A stretch of DNA of 64,000 nt from CAZCVI01 sp964502145 (GTDB lineage: Bacteria > Acidobacteriota > Aminicenantia > UBA2199). Positions 41,205 through 50,633 of the stretch are shown here, piece by piece (the first letter of the stretch is position 1; every line of letters starts with the position of its first letter). Position numbers and translations under genes: made by a program. Location: NCBI GenBank assembly GCA_964502145.1, contig CAZCVI010000029.1:1-64000 (forward strand), written 5' to 3'. Under the pieces are notes generated by a model. It made no database searches, was not told where the DNA came from, and was given only the letters and a program-made list of their open reading frames with translations.

Positions 41205-42989
41205 ATGAAGATAACAAAAGAAAGAGTGTTCTTAAAAACCCTCTTAACCATGATATGCATCTCGTTTGTGCTGTTCCCCGCTGTCCTTACAGCGGCTGAA
41301 AATTGGGTTGGTCCCATTCCTGTGGCCAACAAATCGGGACACTTTTATTTCAAACCCGAAATCGGATTCTCTCCCAGTGGAGCGGTATATATCGTGTATC
41401 GCGAAAAAGACCCCGCTGGTAATTCCGATATTATCCTGTGTTTTTATGATGGCAAAACCATGACCTATCAGAACGTATCCAATGGGGCCAGCTTCTTTGG
41501 TGGCTATAGAGCCTATGAATCCGATCTCTCCATCACCGAGGATGGGAAAGTGCATGTGGCCTGGACCATCTTTGATCGTAACGCCCCTGGCGTTCATCAT
41601 GTCAAATACCGTTACCTTGATGGCACCACGTGGTCACCCATTATTAATCTCCATTCCGTGAACATGCGAACCGACGATGATATGATGGACCTGCGCGTGG
41701 AAGTAGACAGCAAAGGCAACGTCCATTGCGTGTACCAGGAAGAAGTCGCCATGAGATGCTGGTACGTAGCCAAATATGGGGCTACCGTCCTCCCCCCGGT
41801 TGCACTTCAAGGTGGAGCTCAAACCAAACACCCGGACTTGGCCGTGGACGACAACTATGTTCACGCTATCTGGATGTATAAAATTGGTTTCCCCTATACC
41901 ATCAATTACCAAAAATGGGAAAACAAGATCAATGGTGCCCGCGGCCCAGTTCAACAACTTACCTTCCCCAAGGGCGAGTCCTCCAGTCAAAAGTCCCGTA
42001 TTGATCTTGACAGCCAGGGCTTTTTGCACTTTGCCGAGTTCTATAAAACCGATATCCTGAAAAAATTAAAATATTATAAAGAGTTACCCGGTGGCGGCTT
42101 CACCACTCCCGTGAATGTCACCGACCCAAACAACCTGATGCTCTATCATTGGGCTGCTCTGGAAGTAAAAGACAATTCGATTTTTACCAGCGTCCAATTG
42201 GGTGGTTCTTTGGGTGGTGATGGGCTCTTTTATAACTGGCAGAAAAACGGTGTGTGGGGAGGCTATGCTGGCATTCCTAACACCGGTGGTTGCGTGCATC
42301 AGAGTGCCGACCTCTCCGCTGATGGTCAGATCGCCGCGATTGCTTACGGTGTCACCGAAAGCGCCATCATGCTTGTCAGTACCGCACCCATTTCTGATAC
42401 CGGTGGTTTAAAAGCTGAATTCACCACTCCCAGCCATATTTTTGCTGGTTCGGCTGCTACATTTGATGCGTCTCAATGCGTGACCTTGAACCCCACATTC
42501 CAAATTGCTTCCTATGAGTGGGCTTTTGGTGATGGTGTTATCCAATCCACGGGTACTTCTTCCATCACCCATAACTATTCAATTCCCGGCCAGACTGTTC
42601 CCGTTAGTCTCAAGATTACCGCTACCACCGGACAAATGGGACGGATCACCAAGGATGTGCAGATTCACGCGTTATACAGCGGTCTAATCACCGCTATTAC
42701 CAGCAAAAGAATCCGCACTCTCCTGTACAATCGCATGGCCAATTTGGTGGAATGGACAGCCAATCCTAAAAATGTGGCGGCTGGGTATCCCACTATCGTC
42801 AGCTATGAAATCTGGAGAGCCATTGACCAGGGCGTGGTCGGCAATCCTCAGTTTCAACTCCTCGGTCAAGTTGATGCCAACGTAAACCGGTTCCTGGATT
42901 ACCAGGGGGTTGAAGAAAACGTGCGCTATATGTACGCTATCGTCAGTGTGGACAGTGCCGGGCACAAAAGCCCTTATAGCAACCAATAG
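41205..42989 (+). CDS. Secreted sialidase-like propeller protein with PKD domain
   Basis: A 594-residue protein with signal peptide (LTMICISFVLFPAVLTAAE). Residues 25-400 have repeats of the type VYIVYREKDPAGNSDIIL and DLAVDDNYVHAIWMYK, typical of six-bladed BNR/sialidase-like propellers, then a PKD domain (YEWAFGDGVIQ) and a fibronectin-III-like end. No catalytic sialidase residues can be assigned. ATG 41205 follows GTGGAGG and is preferred over an upstream codon at 41187. It is a paralogue of 44980-47031. Confidence 0.75.
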   Translation: MKITKERVFLKTLLTMICISFVLFPAVLTAAENWVGPIPVANKSGHFYFKPEIGFSPSGAVYIVYREKDPAGNSDIILCFYDGKTMTYQNVSNGASFFGGYRAYESDLSITEDGKVHVAWTIFDRNAPGVHHVKYRYLDGTTWSPIINLHSVNMRTDDDMMDLRVEVDSKGNVHCVYQEEVAMRCWYVAKYGATVLPPVALQGGAQTKHPDLAVDDNYVHAIWMYKIGFPYTINYQKWENKINGARGPVQQLTFPKGESSSQKSRIDLDSQGFLHFAEFYKTDILKKLKYYKELPGGGFTTPVNVTDPNNLMLYHWAALEVKDNSIFTSVQLGGSLGGDGLFYNWQKNGVWGGYAGIPNTGGCVHQSADLSADGQIAAIAYGVTESAIMLVSTAPISDTGGLKAEFTTPSHIFAGSAATFDASQCVTLNPTFQIASYEWAFGDGVIQSTGTSSITHNYSIPGQTVPVSLKITATTGQMGRITKDVQIHALYSGLITAITSKRIRTLLYNRMANLVEWTANPKNVAAGYPTIVSYEIWRAIDQGVVGNPQFQLLGQVDANVNRFLDYQGVEENVRYMYAIVSVDSAGHKSPYSNQ

Positions 42990-43037
42990 TGAATCGGAAA
43001 CCTGTACTTCGATAATACAAATGAGGAGAATTTCCAT

Positions 43038-44729
43038 ATGAATTTAAAAACCTTTTTGACTCTAATATTTGCTTTTCTGATTGGCACCTCGATTCTGTTC
43101 GGTGTGGCAGCGGATGAAGCAAAAGCTCTAAAATGTCCCGGTAAAGTAAACGTGTTGGTATCCACGGTGGCCCCCACTTCTTTCGTCCAATACAATACCC
43201 TAAACGTCGCCCTGGTCCCAGCCAAATTCCAGTCATTGGTGAGCACGGTTCCTTGTGCCATCGCGAAAATTCAAACTGCCGCGGGCGCCGAGGTGAAAGC
43301 TGGCGATGTTATCCTGGAACTGGATAGCAAAGACATTAAAGAAACAATCGCGAAAGCCAATCTTGATATAAAAAAATGGCAGAAAGTCCTTTCAAAAAAA
43401 TCCACTAAAAAAGCCGCCCAAAAAGAAGCGGCAGAGAACCTGAAAAACTCCCAGGAACTCTTGGCGCAGAAACAAGCGCAATTAAAAAATGGCATCTTCA
43501 CCGCCACTTTTGACGGTTTTGTCGAAGTGATGAATGTAAATGAAGGCGATCACATCAGCGACGGTTTCCTCATGGCTACTGTCGTGGATGCCACCCAGGT
43601 TGTCGCCGCCATCCCTGCCACTGAAGCTGACAAGCTCAATGCCGGCCAGACTGTGTCCGTAGAAATTCCAGAATTGGGAAAAAAGCTGGCAGGCACCGTG
43701 CAAAAAAGTGATCAAGCCTATCTCCTGATCGACAACTCCGGTAAACAGATTAAAAAAGGAATGCATGCCGTTTTTAGTGTGGCTGTTAAAAATCATGAAA
43801 ACGTGCTGGTTCTTTCGGACTCTCAAATCCTCAAGGATAGTACCGGATACTATATTTATACAGTCAACGGCAAACTGGCTAGAAAAACCAGTATTACTAT
43901 CGGTCCAGTCACCCACAATATGGTCTTGGTATCGGAAGGCATCGCCAATGGCGACGAAGTGGTTAGCGCTGAAATTCTCGACCCCAAAAAAGGACTGTTG
44001 AAAGAGAAAATAACCTGCCTCGAAGATAATAAAAAGATTGTGATCATGGAAAAACATGCCACTGCCAACCAGTATATAGCGCGGAAAAAAGCAGCCAAAC
44101 CCGCTGCCGTTGTTCCTGAAATTGCACCCCCAGTTAAAGCCAAACCCGTGGCAGCAAAACCAGAAGTTAAAAAAGAAGTTAAGAAAGAAAAGAAAAACGT
44201 GTATCCTGTTGCTCCCCGGAAAGTTTCCAAGTTCGCTATCGGTGCCACTATCAACTACTCCAAAATGAATACCAATTTTGACGATGTGTATGGTCGTCTC
44301 ACTGGTTTTGGCCTGGACCTCTCCTATACTCTTACCAAAGCATTGGATATCTGGTTAAGTGCCAGTTATGCTACCAAAAAAAGCACGTTGGAAGATTTCC
44401 CCGAAACCCCAATGGAATTTACCCTTCTCCCTGTTTCTCTTGATCTCCGTTATTTCCTCAAAAGAGGGCAGAAGCTGGATATTTATGTCGGTACTGGTTT
44501 TACCTACTATTCCTTTGAAGATATCTCCCCCTTGAGCGAAGTGAAGAGCAGTGCTATTGGCATCAATCTGGTGGGGGGTACCTATTACCATCTCTCCCGC
44601 CACCTCTCCTTGCACGCGGCCTTCCGTTGGAGTACTGCCAAGAAAGATATCGTGGCCGAACCTGCGCCGGATTTCAAACTGGATCTCAGCGGTATTGATC
44701 TACTGCTGGGAGTTTCGTATGGATTCTAA
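43038..44729 (+). CDS. Periplasmic adaptor fused to outer-membrane beta-barrel
   Basis: A 563-residue protein of unusual architecture. Signal peptide at residues 1-25; residues 35-330 are an HlyD/MexA-type membrane fusion domain (EVKAGDVILELDSKD, coiled coil, ATFDGFVEVMNVNEGDHI, beta-barrel and membrane-proximal parts); residues 345-400 are a Pro/Ala/Lys linker; residues 400-563 are an outer-membrane barrel-like region (SKFAIGATINYSKM ... LDLSGIDLLLGVSYGF). RND/ABC adaptors normally bind a separate outer-membrane channel. Here both may be on one chain. No pump genes adjoin it. GAGGAG precedes the ATG. Confidence 0.7.
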   Translation: MNLKTFLTLIFAFLIGTSILFGVAADEAKALKCPGKVNVLVSTVAPTSFVQYNTLNVALVPAKFQSLVSTVPCAIAKIQTAAGAEVKAGDVILELDSKDIKETIAKANLDIKKWQKVLSKKSTKKAAQKEAAENLKNSQELLAQKQAQLKNGIFTATFDGFVEVMNVNEGDHISDGFLMATVVDATQVVAAIPATEADKLNAGQTVSVEIPELGKKLAGTVQKSDQAYLLIDNSGKQIKKGMHAVFSVAVKNHENVLVLSDSQILKDSTGYYIYTVNGKLARKTSITIGPVTHNMVLVSEGIANGDEVVSAEILDPKKGLLKEKITCLEDNKKIVIMEKHATANQYIARKKAAKPAAVVPEIAPPVKAKPVAAKPEVKKEVKKEKKNVYPVAPRKVSKFAIGATINYSKMNTNFDDVYGRLTGFGLDLSYTLTKALDIWLSASYATKKSTLEDFPETPMEFTLLPVSLDLRYFLKRGQKLDIYVGTGFTYYSFEDISPLSEVKSSAIGINLVGGTYYHLSRHLSLHAAFRWSTAKKDIVAEPAPDFKLDLSGIDLLLGVSYGF

Positions 44730-44753
44730 ATAAATATCAAATAGATTTACCTG

Positions 44754-44787
44754 CAAAGGGTAAGGGAATTTTTTCCCTTACCCTTTG
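44754..44787 (+). terminator. Strong hairpin terminator after the adaptor-barrel gene
   Basis: CAAAGGGTAAGGGAA (44754-44768), a 4-nt T loop and the exact complement (44773-44787) form a 15-bp stem 25 nt after the stop. The distal side is AT-rich but lacks a long T run. Confidence 0.75.
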
Positions 44788-44979
44788 TAATTTATAATCA
44801 AAAAACAAGGGTAAACACACCGTTTGCCTCTAAGTTCCCCCACCTTCATCCCTTTATTTGCAGTGCCTGCGGTATATTTTTCTCGCTTTTTTTTCGCCAA
44901 AATGGTTGTATTCATATGCTGAATGAGTTATATATAATACGTTATATTAAAAGTATGAATTTAAAACATAGGAGTTGCA

Positions 44980-47031
44980 ATGAGAATAGAATGGATAAAA
45001 AAAATGCAGCGGGATTCGGCGTCCCAATTTAAGATCGTTTGTTTAGGTTTATTATTCCTTTTTTCCGCTTTTTTATATGGGGAAGAGACCCTGGTTTTGG
45101 TAGCACAGGAGAGCAATGTTGTTTATTATAAACCCGAGGTCAAAATCAGTCCCACCGGTGATGTGTACGTGGTGTATCAAGCCAAAAACAATGCCACTGG
45201 TCGAAGTGAAATCTATTTGAGTAAATATGGAATCAATGGGAGTGTTGCTTTTGTCAAAAATCTTTCCGAATCCTCGGCTTATTCCTATGAGCCAGAGATT
45301 GATATTCGAGGGAATGGGGATATTCATGTGGCATGGTGCGATCAATCCGGCGATACCCATGTGATCAAGTACCGTTATTTTAATGGTAGTACTTGGTCTG
45401 GAATCTATACCTTTGGACAGGTAAGTATTGGGGAGAATATTGAGGATTTGCGTTTAGCTGTGGATGAAGCAGGTAATGTATTCGTAGTTTTCATGTATTG
45501 GCCCGATGCTAAATGTATTTTTATCAGCAAGTATGGAGATAGCATTACTTTTGAGCATTTCCCCGAGGGTGGGCGTCTCAAGCATGCCGATGTGGATGCC
45601 GATGGAAATTATGTTCATATCGTTTGGCAGTATCGGCCCAATGGTGGGGATGAGTACACCATCGGGTATCAGCGGCGCGGCAACCGCTTAAACAGTGCCT
45701 GGGAGAATTGGATCGATGTGCGCTACAGCGGCACCCAGCGTCCCCGCATGTGTTTGGACAATACCGGCGTGCCGCATGTGGTATTTTTCCATAATCTCGG
45801 TTCCACCCGGAAGTTGTGGTACAAGAAAAGAACGGGCAATGAATTCGGGGATTTGCAGGTCATGTCCAGTCCTGACAAGTTCGAGACCTACCATTATTGC
45901 GATATCAGTGCGGTCAATCCAGACAATATGCTGGTGACTATGCAGCGTGGTGGTTCGGAAGGAGGCACCAACATCAATTATAATTGGAAAAAGAATGGTG
46001 TATGGACCGGTTTTTCTTCCTTTTCCAAGAGTTATGGTCCCAATCCTTCCAAGCAGAGTATAGACCTTGCGCCCGGGCGTTTTTTCGCAGCTATTGCATT
46101 TGCCGATCGCGATGAGCGTGTCTATCTATTATTGGTAGAAGAGTCTGGCAATCCCATTGGTGGTGCCCCTAGTGCCAGCTTCATCTATTCGCCCCAATCG
46201 GGAAATGTGCCCTTGCCCGTCACCTTTGATGCGTCCCTTTCCAGTGATCCGGGGGGTAGTATTACCGCGTACAATTGGAATTTTGGCGATGGTTTCACCG
46301 GCACCGGTAGAACCATCAGTCATACTTATACCGCCGAGGGTGAATATACTGTAGCTTTAACCGTGACCGACAATGAAGGTAAGACCGGCACTATCTCCCA
46401 TGTTGTAGTGGCAGTTCAGCCTAATTTACCACCAGTCGCCGCCTTTTCTTTTTCCCCCAAAAGTGGAATTTTCCCTCTTACCGTTTTATTTGATGCTTCC
46501 GCGTCTTCTGATCCCGATGGTATAGTCGCGCAATATGAATGGGAATTCGGTAATGGTGATTCGGGAACAGGGAGGGTTGTGACCCACACCTTTACCGAAG
46601 AAGGAGCCAATAAGATTGTCTTGACCGTGTATGATAATGATGGCGATTCTGCTTCTGCTTCAGGAACCGTGAATGTGTTTGGTTTGTTGCCGCCCTTGAA
46701 TATTGCCTTTGAATCTATCGCCAACCGCAGTCTTTTTACGCTGCAATACGTCTACAAAATTACCTGGAACCACAATCCTGGCAATGCCGCGTTGGGTGCG
46801 GATGTGGTTAAATATAATATCTATCGCAAGCGACCCGCCGATAAATATTATGCCTTTTTAGCTACCGTGTCTGCTGCTGAAAACAATCGGTACCTTGATC
46901 GTTTAGGCAATGTTGCCGAGGAGTATGTTTATACAGTTACCGGGGTAGACACGTTGGGCCGGGAAAGTAAAATATCTTCCACTTCAGCGCAGAACAAATC
47001 GTCTAAAGATAGGGAAGTGATTCGAAAATAA
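44980..47031 (+). CDS. Secreted propeller protein with two PKD domains
   Basis: A 683-residue exported protein. Signal peptide (VCLGLLFLFSAFLYGEE), a BNR-like propeller over residues 25-380 similar to the 41205 product, PKD domains at about 395-480 (NFGDGFTGTG) and 485-570 (EFGNGDSGTG), and a C-terminal fibronectin-III-like domain. PKD domains are typical of extracellular and surface glycan- or protein-binding proteins. No sortase or Por-type secretion signal is seen. Together with 41205 it is probably a cell-surface or secreted binding protein. Confidence 0.75.
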   Translation: MRIEWIKKMQRDSASQFKIVCLGLLFLFSAFLYGEETLVLVAQESNVVYYKPEVKISPTGDVYVVYQAKNNATGRSEIYLSKYGINGSVAFVKNLSESSAYSYEPEIDIRGNGDIHVAWCDQSGDTHVIKYRYFNGSTWSGIYTFGQVSIGENIEDLRLAVDEAGNVFVVFMYWPDAKCIFISKYGDSITFEHFPEGGRLKHADVDADGNYVHIVWQYRPNGGDEYTIGYQRRGNRLNSAWENWIDVRYSGTQRPRMCLDNTGVPHVVFFHNLGSTRKLWYKKRTGNEFGDLQVMSSPDKFETYHYCDISAVNPDNMLVTMQRGGSEGGTNINYNWKKNGVWTGFSSFSKSYGPNPSKQSIDLAPGRFFAAIAFADRDERVYLLLVEESGNPIGGAPSASFIYSPQSGNVPLPVTFDASLSSDPGGSITAYNWNFGDGFTGTGRTISHTYTAEGEYTVALTVTDNEGKTGTISHVVVAVQPNLPPVAAFSFSPKSGIFPLTVLFDASASSDPDGIVAQYEWEFGNGDSGTGRVVTHTFTEEGANKIVLTVYDNDGDSASASGTVNVFGLLPPLNIAFESIANRSLFTLQYVYKITWNHNPGNAALGADVVKYNIYRKRPADKYYAFLATVSAAENNRYLDRLGNVAEEYVYTVTGVDTLGRESKISSTSAQNKSSKDREVIRK

Positions 47032-47119
47032 TCTGTGCAAACCAGCCGGATACTAAACCCACCATCAAGTTAATGGGAGTTATGGGGGGTAGTGGCGTAA
47101 TGCTTTACCCCCTTTTCTC

Positions 47120-48691
47120 TTACACCCACACCATGAAGATTTGTTTTTCCCCTATAATGAGTGTCTCATTCGCGCCTATTTTATTGCTTTGGCGGCGGGA
47201 ATCGTAAATAATGAGAAAGCCAAGGTTTTGGTTCTGGCGGTCCAGATAATCCGTTAGTTGCTTCAAGCCTTTCCGGTGCGATTCCTCGCCATACCACTTT
47301 TTTAATTCAATAATGTATTTTTGGCTCCCGTAAGTCACCGCGATGTCCAACCTTTTTTCCTCGGAAATTTCTACTTCCTTGAAATCATAGCCTTTGCCAT
47401 TAATAATGGGTCTTAAGAAGGTCAGGAAGAGCAATCTACCGTTTCGTTCCAGAAACACCAGGTCTTTTTCAGAATACTGCTCCTTCAGAAAAGTTTGGAA
47501 ACGTAGCAGCACTTCCCTCATATTCAGTGCGCCGCCATTTTCCAAGAAATGGTCCCTGAAATTATAATTCCCCATGTTTGAGGAGGTTTTCACCTTGGAG
47601 GCCATATAATTGTAAATACGCTGCTCATATAATCGGTTGTGAATCCGTACCCGGCCATTTTCATCGCGAAAAACGCCATGGGTCACCCCTTTTTCGATAA
47701 GCGGATTATCTAAATTGTACCCGATGTCTTCCCCTTCCAACACTATGCGGTAAACCATGTCGTAGAGGGACGGATTGTTTTCGAGGTTTTTGATTAAGCT
47801 TTGAAAATTGGTATTATCCTCTTTTAACAAGTTATTGGCTGCCGTATCAATATCCACTAATTCCCAGCGCTCCAAAGGGTGGATGTCTTCATCTATAATC
47901 TTGCACAACCGGGAAACGAGGAAGGGATAACCGGAAGTTAAATAGTGCAATTTCGCAGCGGCTTCCTTAATAGTGAGCTGGATGTTGTTTTGGGTCAGAA
48001 AATCATGGAGTAAACTTTCGATTTCACTGCTGCTGAGGCTCAGGTCGCCGGGAAAATTAATCGCAATGTTCCAAGGGCTGTTGTATTGTTGTTCAGCATC
48101 CGCTCTGACTTTAAGTTTTAAATTTTTCACATCATGGACGCCTGCCAGTATCACTGAAAAAAAGGTGGAATCCTGGCCTTTATTGCGTAACAGGTATTTG
48201 GCCCGCAACATCCCCAAAAAAACAAGGAACAACTGGTTGTTGCTGGATTTATCCACTTCATCAATCGCAACGACAATCTTTTGACCAGTGGCGGTTATTT
48301 CAGTAATCACTTTGGAAAGGTCTTTGAGGGAGTGGGTTGTTTTAATTTGCTGTGAAAGGTAATGGGATAATGGGTGCTCTGTATGTTTAAACTTTTCCAG
48401 TAGCATTTCAATAAAAGTGGGCGCAAATAGTTCTTCACTGGCAAAAATGTTATCAGAAATTCCTTCGAAGCTGATATCAAAGACCAGATAGCCCATTTTT
48501 TCCAATTCAATTCCCAGCAGGTACAACAAGGTTGTTTTGCCGTATTGTCGTGGGCGGTTGATGGTGAAGTACTTGCCTTTTTCCACCAGTTTAATCAAAC
48601 TGGCGATCTTGGTAGACCGATCGGCCATATAATGCAAATGAGGTACACACAAGCCAGCATCGTTAAATTCTTTTCTGCTTTCGTTTATCAT
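47120..48691 (-). CDS. AAA ATPase with PD-(D/E)XK nuclease-like C-terminus
   Basis: A 523-residue protein. Residues 35-330 form an AAA domain (Walker A NRPRQYGKTTLL, Walker B VVAIDEVD) of the AAA_31/DUF1703-associated type; the last 100 residues have RLDIAVTYGSQKYIIELKKW, the D-(E)xK core of a PD-(D/E)XK fold. This family (AAA-ATPase_like/PDDEXK_9) is common in bacteria with large genomes and of unknown role; defence or mobile-element functions are proposed. Single gene; no ribosome-binding site is obvious. The second ATPase at 160 is of a related class. Confidence 0.8.
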   Translation of the reverse strand: MINESRKEFNDAGLCVPHLHYMADRSTKIASLIKLVEKGKYFTINRPRQYGKTTLLYLLGIELEKMGYLVFDISFEGISDNIFASEELFAPTFIEMLLEKFKHTEHPLSHYLSQQIKTTHSLKDLSKVITEITATGQKIVVAIDEVDKSSNNQLFLVFLGMLRAKYLLRNKGQDSTFFSVILAGVHDVKNLKLKVRADAEQQYNSPWNIAINFPGDLSLSSSEIESLLHDFLTQNNIQLTIKEAAAKLHYLTSGYPFLVSRLCKIIDEDIHPLERWELVDIDTAANNLLKEDNTNFQSLIKNLENNPSLYDMVYRIVLEGEDIGYNLDNPLIEKGVTHGVFRDENGRVRIHNRLYEQRIYNYMASKVKTSSNMGNYNFRDHFLENGGALNMREVLLRFQTFLKEQYSEKDLVFLERNGRLLFLTFLRPIINGKGYDFKEVEISEEKRLDIAVTYGSQKYIIELKKWYGEESHRKGLKQLTDYLDRQNQNLGFLIIYDSRRQSNKIGANETLIIGEKQIFMVWV

Positions 48692-48957
48692 GGTTTAATA
48701 ATAATACAAAATCCTCTTTTTTTCAATTCCCAGAGCCTTTGGATTCACCGCCAAATTTATTAAACCACGAAGCGCAAAAACCTCCAGTCCTATCTCAAAT
48801 ATAAATTCTTTGCACAACACAAATAAAAAACACAAGAACCATCCCATACAAGTGTCACCATTTTTGTAAACTTTACTATTTAGTTTTCTGTATTTCAATA
48901 TATTATTATACTACTTAATAAACATTCTGGGCGTCACCGGGAATGAGATAAAAAATT
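48692..48957. other. Intergenic region between RiPP cluster and ATPase gene
   Basis: Within the 355 nt between 48691 and 49047, 48741-48755 holds an inverted copy of the TTCACCGCCAAA repeat end and the remainder is AT-rich. A weak minus-strand promoter for the ATPase (TTGAAA and TATTAT, 17-nt spacer) is possible at 48697-48727. The terminator of the RiPP operon is annotated separately. No ORF is convincing. Confidence 0.5.
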
Positions 48958-48992
48958 GGAAAGATAGATGCCGCTTAAACACCTATCTTTCC
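48958..48992 (-). terminator. Rho-independent terminator of the RiPP cluster
   Basis: On the minus strand GGAAAGATAG, a 15-nt loop and CTATCTTTCC form a perfect 10-bp stem, followed by AATTTTTTAT. It lies about 55 nt after the precursor stop. Confidence 0.8.
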
Positions 48993-49046
48993 GGCAACAA
49001 TTTTTAATGGGTGAATATACCCATTATTTTTTTTTGGGTTTAGGGG

Positions 49047-49298
49047 CTAATCAATGGGAACAGTAGTCGGATGCGGGTGGACGAAATCATAACCAGGAGA
49101 GTGTGAATGAGTTGCCTCATTTGCACTATAATTCGCTGTAGTCGATGTGCCACCCGGTTGATTTTCATAGATACATGCACATGCACAACCAAGGTTTGTG
49201 CAAACCCCACCTGCTATCGCAGCCCAGATGTCATTCATCTCGATACCGGAAATAACAGTTTCGTTTTTGACATTCATTAAACTTAATCTTCGTTTCAT
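49047..49298 (-). CDS. RiPP precursor peptide, GG-Bacteroidales type
   Basis: An 83-residue peptide with AGGAGGTC upstream of ATG 49298. A leader of about 31 residues (MKRRLSLMNVKNETVISGIE ... IAGG) with the double-Gly, then a core with CTNLGCACACIY, GGTSTTANYSAN and a His/Pro-rich tail. This matches the TIGR04149-type natural product precursor whose core has clustered Cys and a GGSST-N-AN segment. It is encoded with a radical SAM maturase and a pseudo-radical SAM protein; here it is the last gene of the operon, which differs from the usual precursor-first order. The mature product is unknown. Confidence 0.85.
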   Translation of the reverse strand: MKRRLSLMNVKNETVISGIEMNDIWAAIAGGVCTNLGCACACIYENQPGGTSTTANYSANEATHSHSPGYDFVHPHPTTVPID

Positions 49299-49316
49299 GA
49301 AGACCTCCTTCTATTT

Positions 49317-49339
49317 AAACTTGGGTAAGATACCCAGTT
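49317..49339 (-). promoter_or_regulatory. Hairpin between pseudo-radical SAM and precursor genes
   Basis: TGGGTA (49322-49327) pairs with TACCCA (49331-49336) just after the pseudo-radical SAM stop and upstream of the precursor ribosome-binding site. Such a stem might process or stabilise the precursor mRNA to raise its dose. Confidence 0.4.
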
Positions 49340-50633
49340 ATTTGCCATTATAGTTAAGTACTGTGCATAGGTCATTCCTTCTGAGAACAAACTCATAATT
49401 GGATATCTCCTCACATATCACATTGTATAAACACCCCTTACACGGCGATAAATTGGGTCGCACTCTTAACCAGTTCCTCCCATGATACAACTCCTTGAAA
49501 ATGAGATCATGGATTATATGGTTATGGATATTTCCCAGTTTGGGAGTGTTGAGATTGGAATAGACATCCCCATTGCTCATTATGGTGAGTTTCCCGAAGA
49601 AATTCGAGTTTACTACCATCCTGGCAACAATCTCCCGTTGTGACGGCCTGGCAGCGGTTATGTCCTCGGGATGAATAAACACGGCATCTTTAAAGAAATC
49701 CATATTACTTCCATTATAATAGGGCTTTAACAAAAAGTCTCTCAATCCAAAGCGACCGGGAATCGAATCACAATAATTCAGCTCATCCATACCGGAAATT
49801 AAAAATGTTAGCTTTACATTTCCCTGCTCCCCGGCAAAACGGACCGCTGTTTCTAGGTTCTGGTCCTGAATCGGAAACGTAACGAGCAAATTAATCCAAG
49901 ATTTGCCTTCGTTATCCTTAATCAAACCCAATTTTTCCAGGTTATTTAATGCATCGAGATAATGGAGATGATAGGCTTTTACCCGGGAAGTATTGTCAAA
50001 GAACACAACCATATCTTCAAACCGTGAATGATCAAGTATATTCCCACCGATTATATTGATTGATGCAAGACCACTATTTTCCAGGGAGTTACAAAGCATT
50101 TTGATGGTATCGAGGGATAATTCCTGTGGAGTTCCCCGCCTCTCGAAATAAGGAAATAATACCTGTTTATAAAGCAATGGCGGCAACGGTTCATAAACAC
50201 TCGAATGGCTATGGGAACTGTTGTTTATATAGATGGAGACTTCCCTTAAATAAGAAAGGATGGCTTTACCTTCCAGGTTATGGTCTCTCCGTTTTTGCTT
50301 TATATCTGCCTGTAAATTGATAATGGATTTGAGTTGAATGGGTTTTCCGTAAGAAAGCACGACATCTTCCATATCTCCCATAAACCGGGTCTTAATCTCC
50401 TGTACGAAGCAACTGATCCGGGGATGATTAAGTTCCTTCCGAGTTATAGGGATGACAAGCAGGTTTTCCGGACGCAACATTTTTTTTAAAATGTGTAGAA
50501 TATCCGGCTCATCGGTATATTCGAGTTTAGAACCGGAAAGGGTATTGTAAAGCAAGGCTTTATTTCCTATTATAGAAACATGTACATACGGTTCTATCCA
50601 CAGCCACCATTTTCTATCAATATCGTTACTCAA
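49338..50633 (-). CDS. Pseudo-radical SAM protein of a RiPP cluster
   Basis: A 431-residue protein resembling the pseudo-rSAM family of GG-Bacteroidales peptide clusters (TIGR04150): N-terminal WWLWIEPYVHVSIIGNKALL, no CxxxCxxC motif, radical-SAM-like barrel middle, and a C-terminal Cys set (CKGCLYNVICEE, SNYEFVLRRNDLC). It probably assists the maturase in binding or handling the precursor; it cannot itself cleave SAM in the usual way. Its start overlaps the end of the maturase gene by 8 nt. Confidence 0.85.
   Translation of the reverse strand: MSNDIDRKWWLWIEPYVHVSIIGNKALLYNTLSGSKLEYTDEPDILHILKKMLRPENLLVIPITRKELNHPRISCFVQEIKTRFMGDMEDVVLSYGKPIQLKSIINLQADIKQKRRDHNLEGKAILSYLREVSIYINNSSHSHSSVYEPLPPLLYKQVLFPYFERRGTPQELSLDTIKMLCNSLENSGLASINIIGGNILDHSRFEDMVVFFDNTSRVKAYHLHYLDALNNLEKLGLIKDNEGKSWINLLVTFPIQDQNLETAVRFAGEQGNVKLTFLISGMDELNYCDSIPGRFGLRDFLLKPYYNGSNMDFFKDAVFIHPEDITAARPSQREIVARMVVNSNFFGKLTIMSNGDVYSNLNTPKLGNIHNHIIHDLIFKELYHGRNWLRVRPNLSPCKGCLYNVICEEISNYEFVLRRNDLCTVLNYNGK

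Noticed and set aside
41205..42989. True sialidase activity for the propeller protein
   Set aside because: Blade repeats are present, but no arginine triad or Asp-box catalytic set could be placed.
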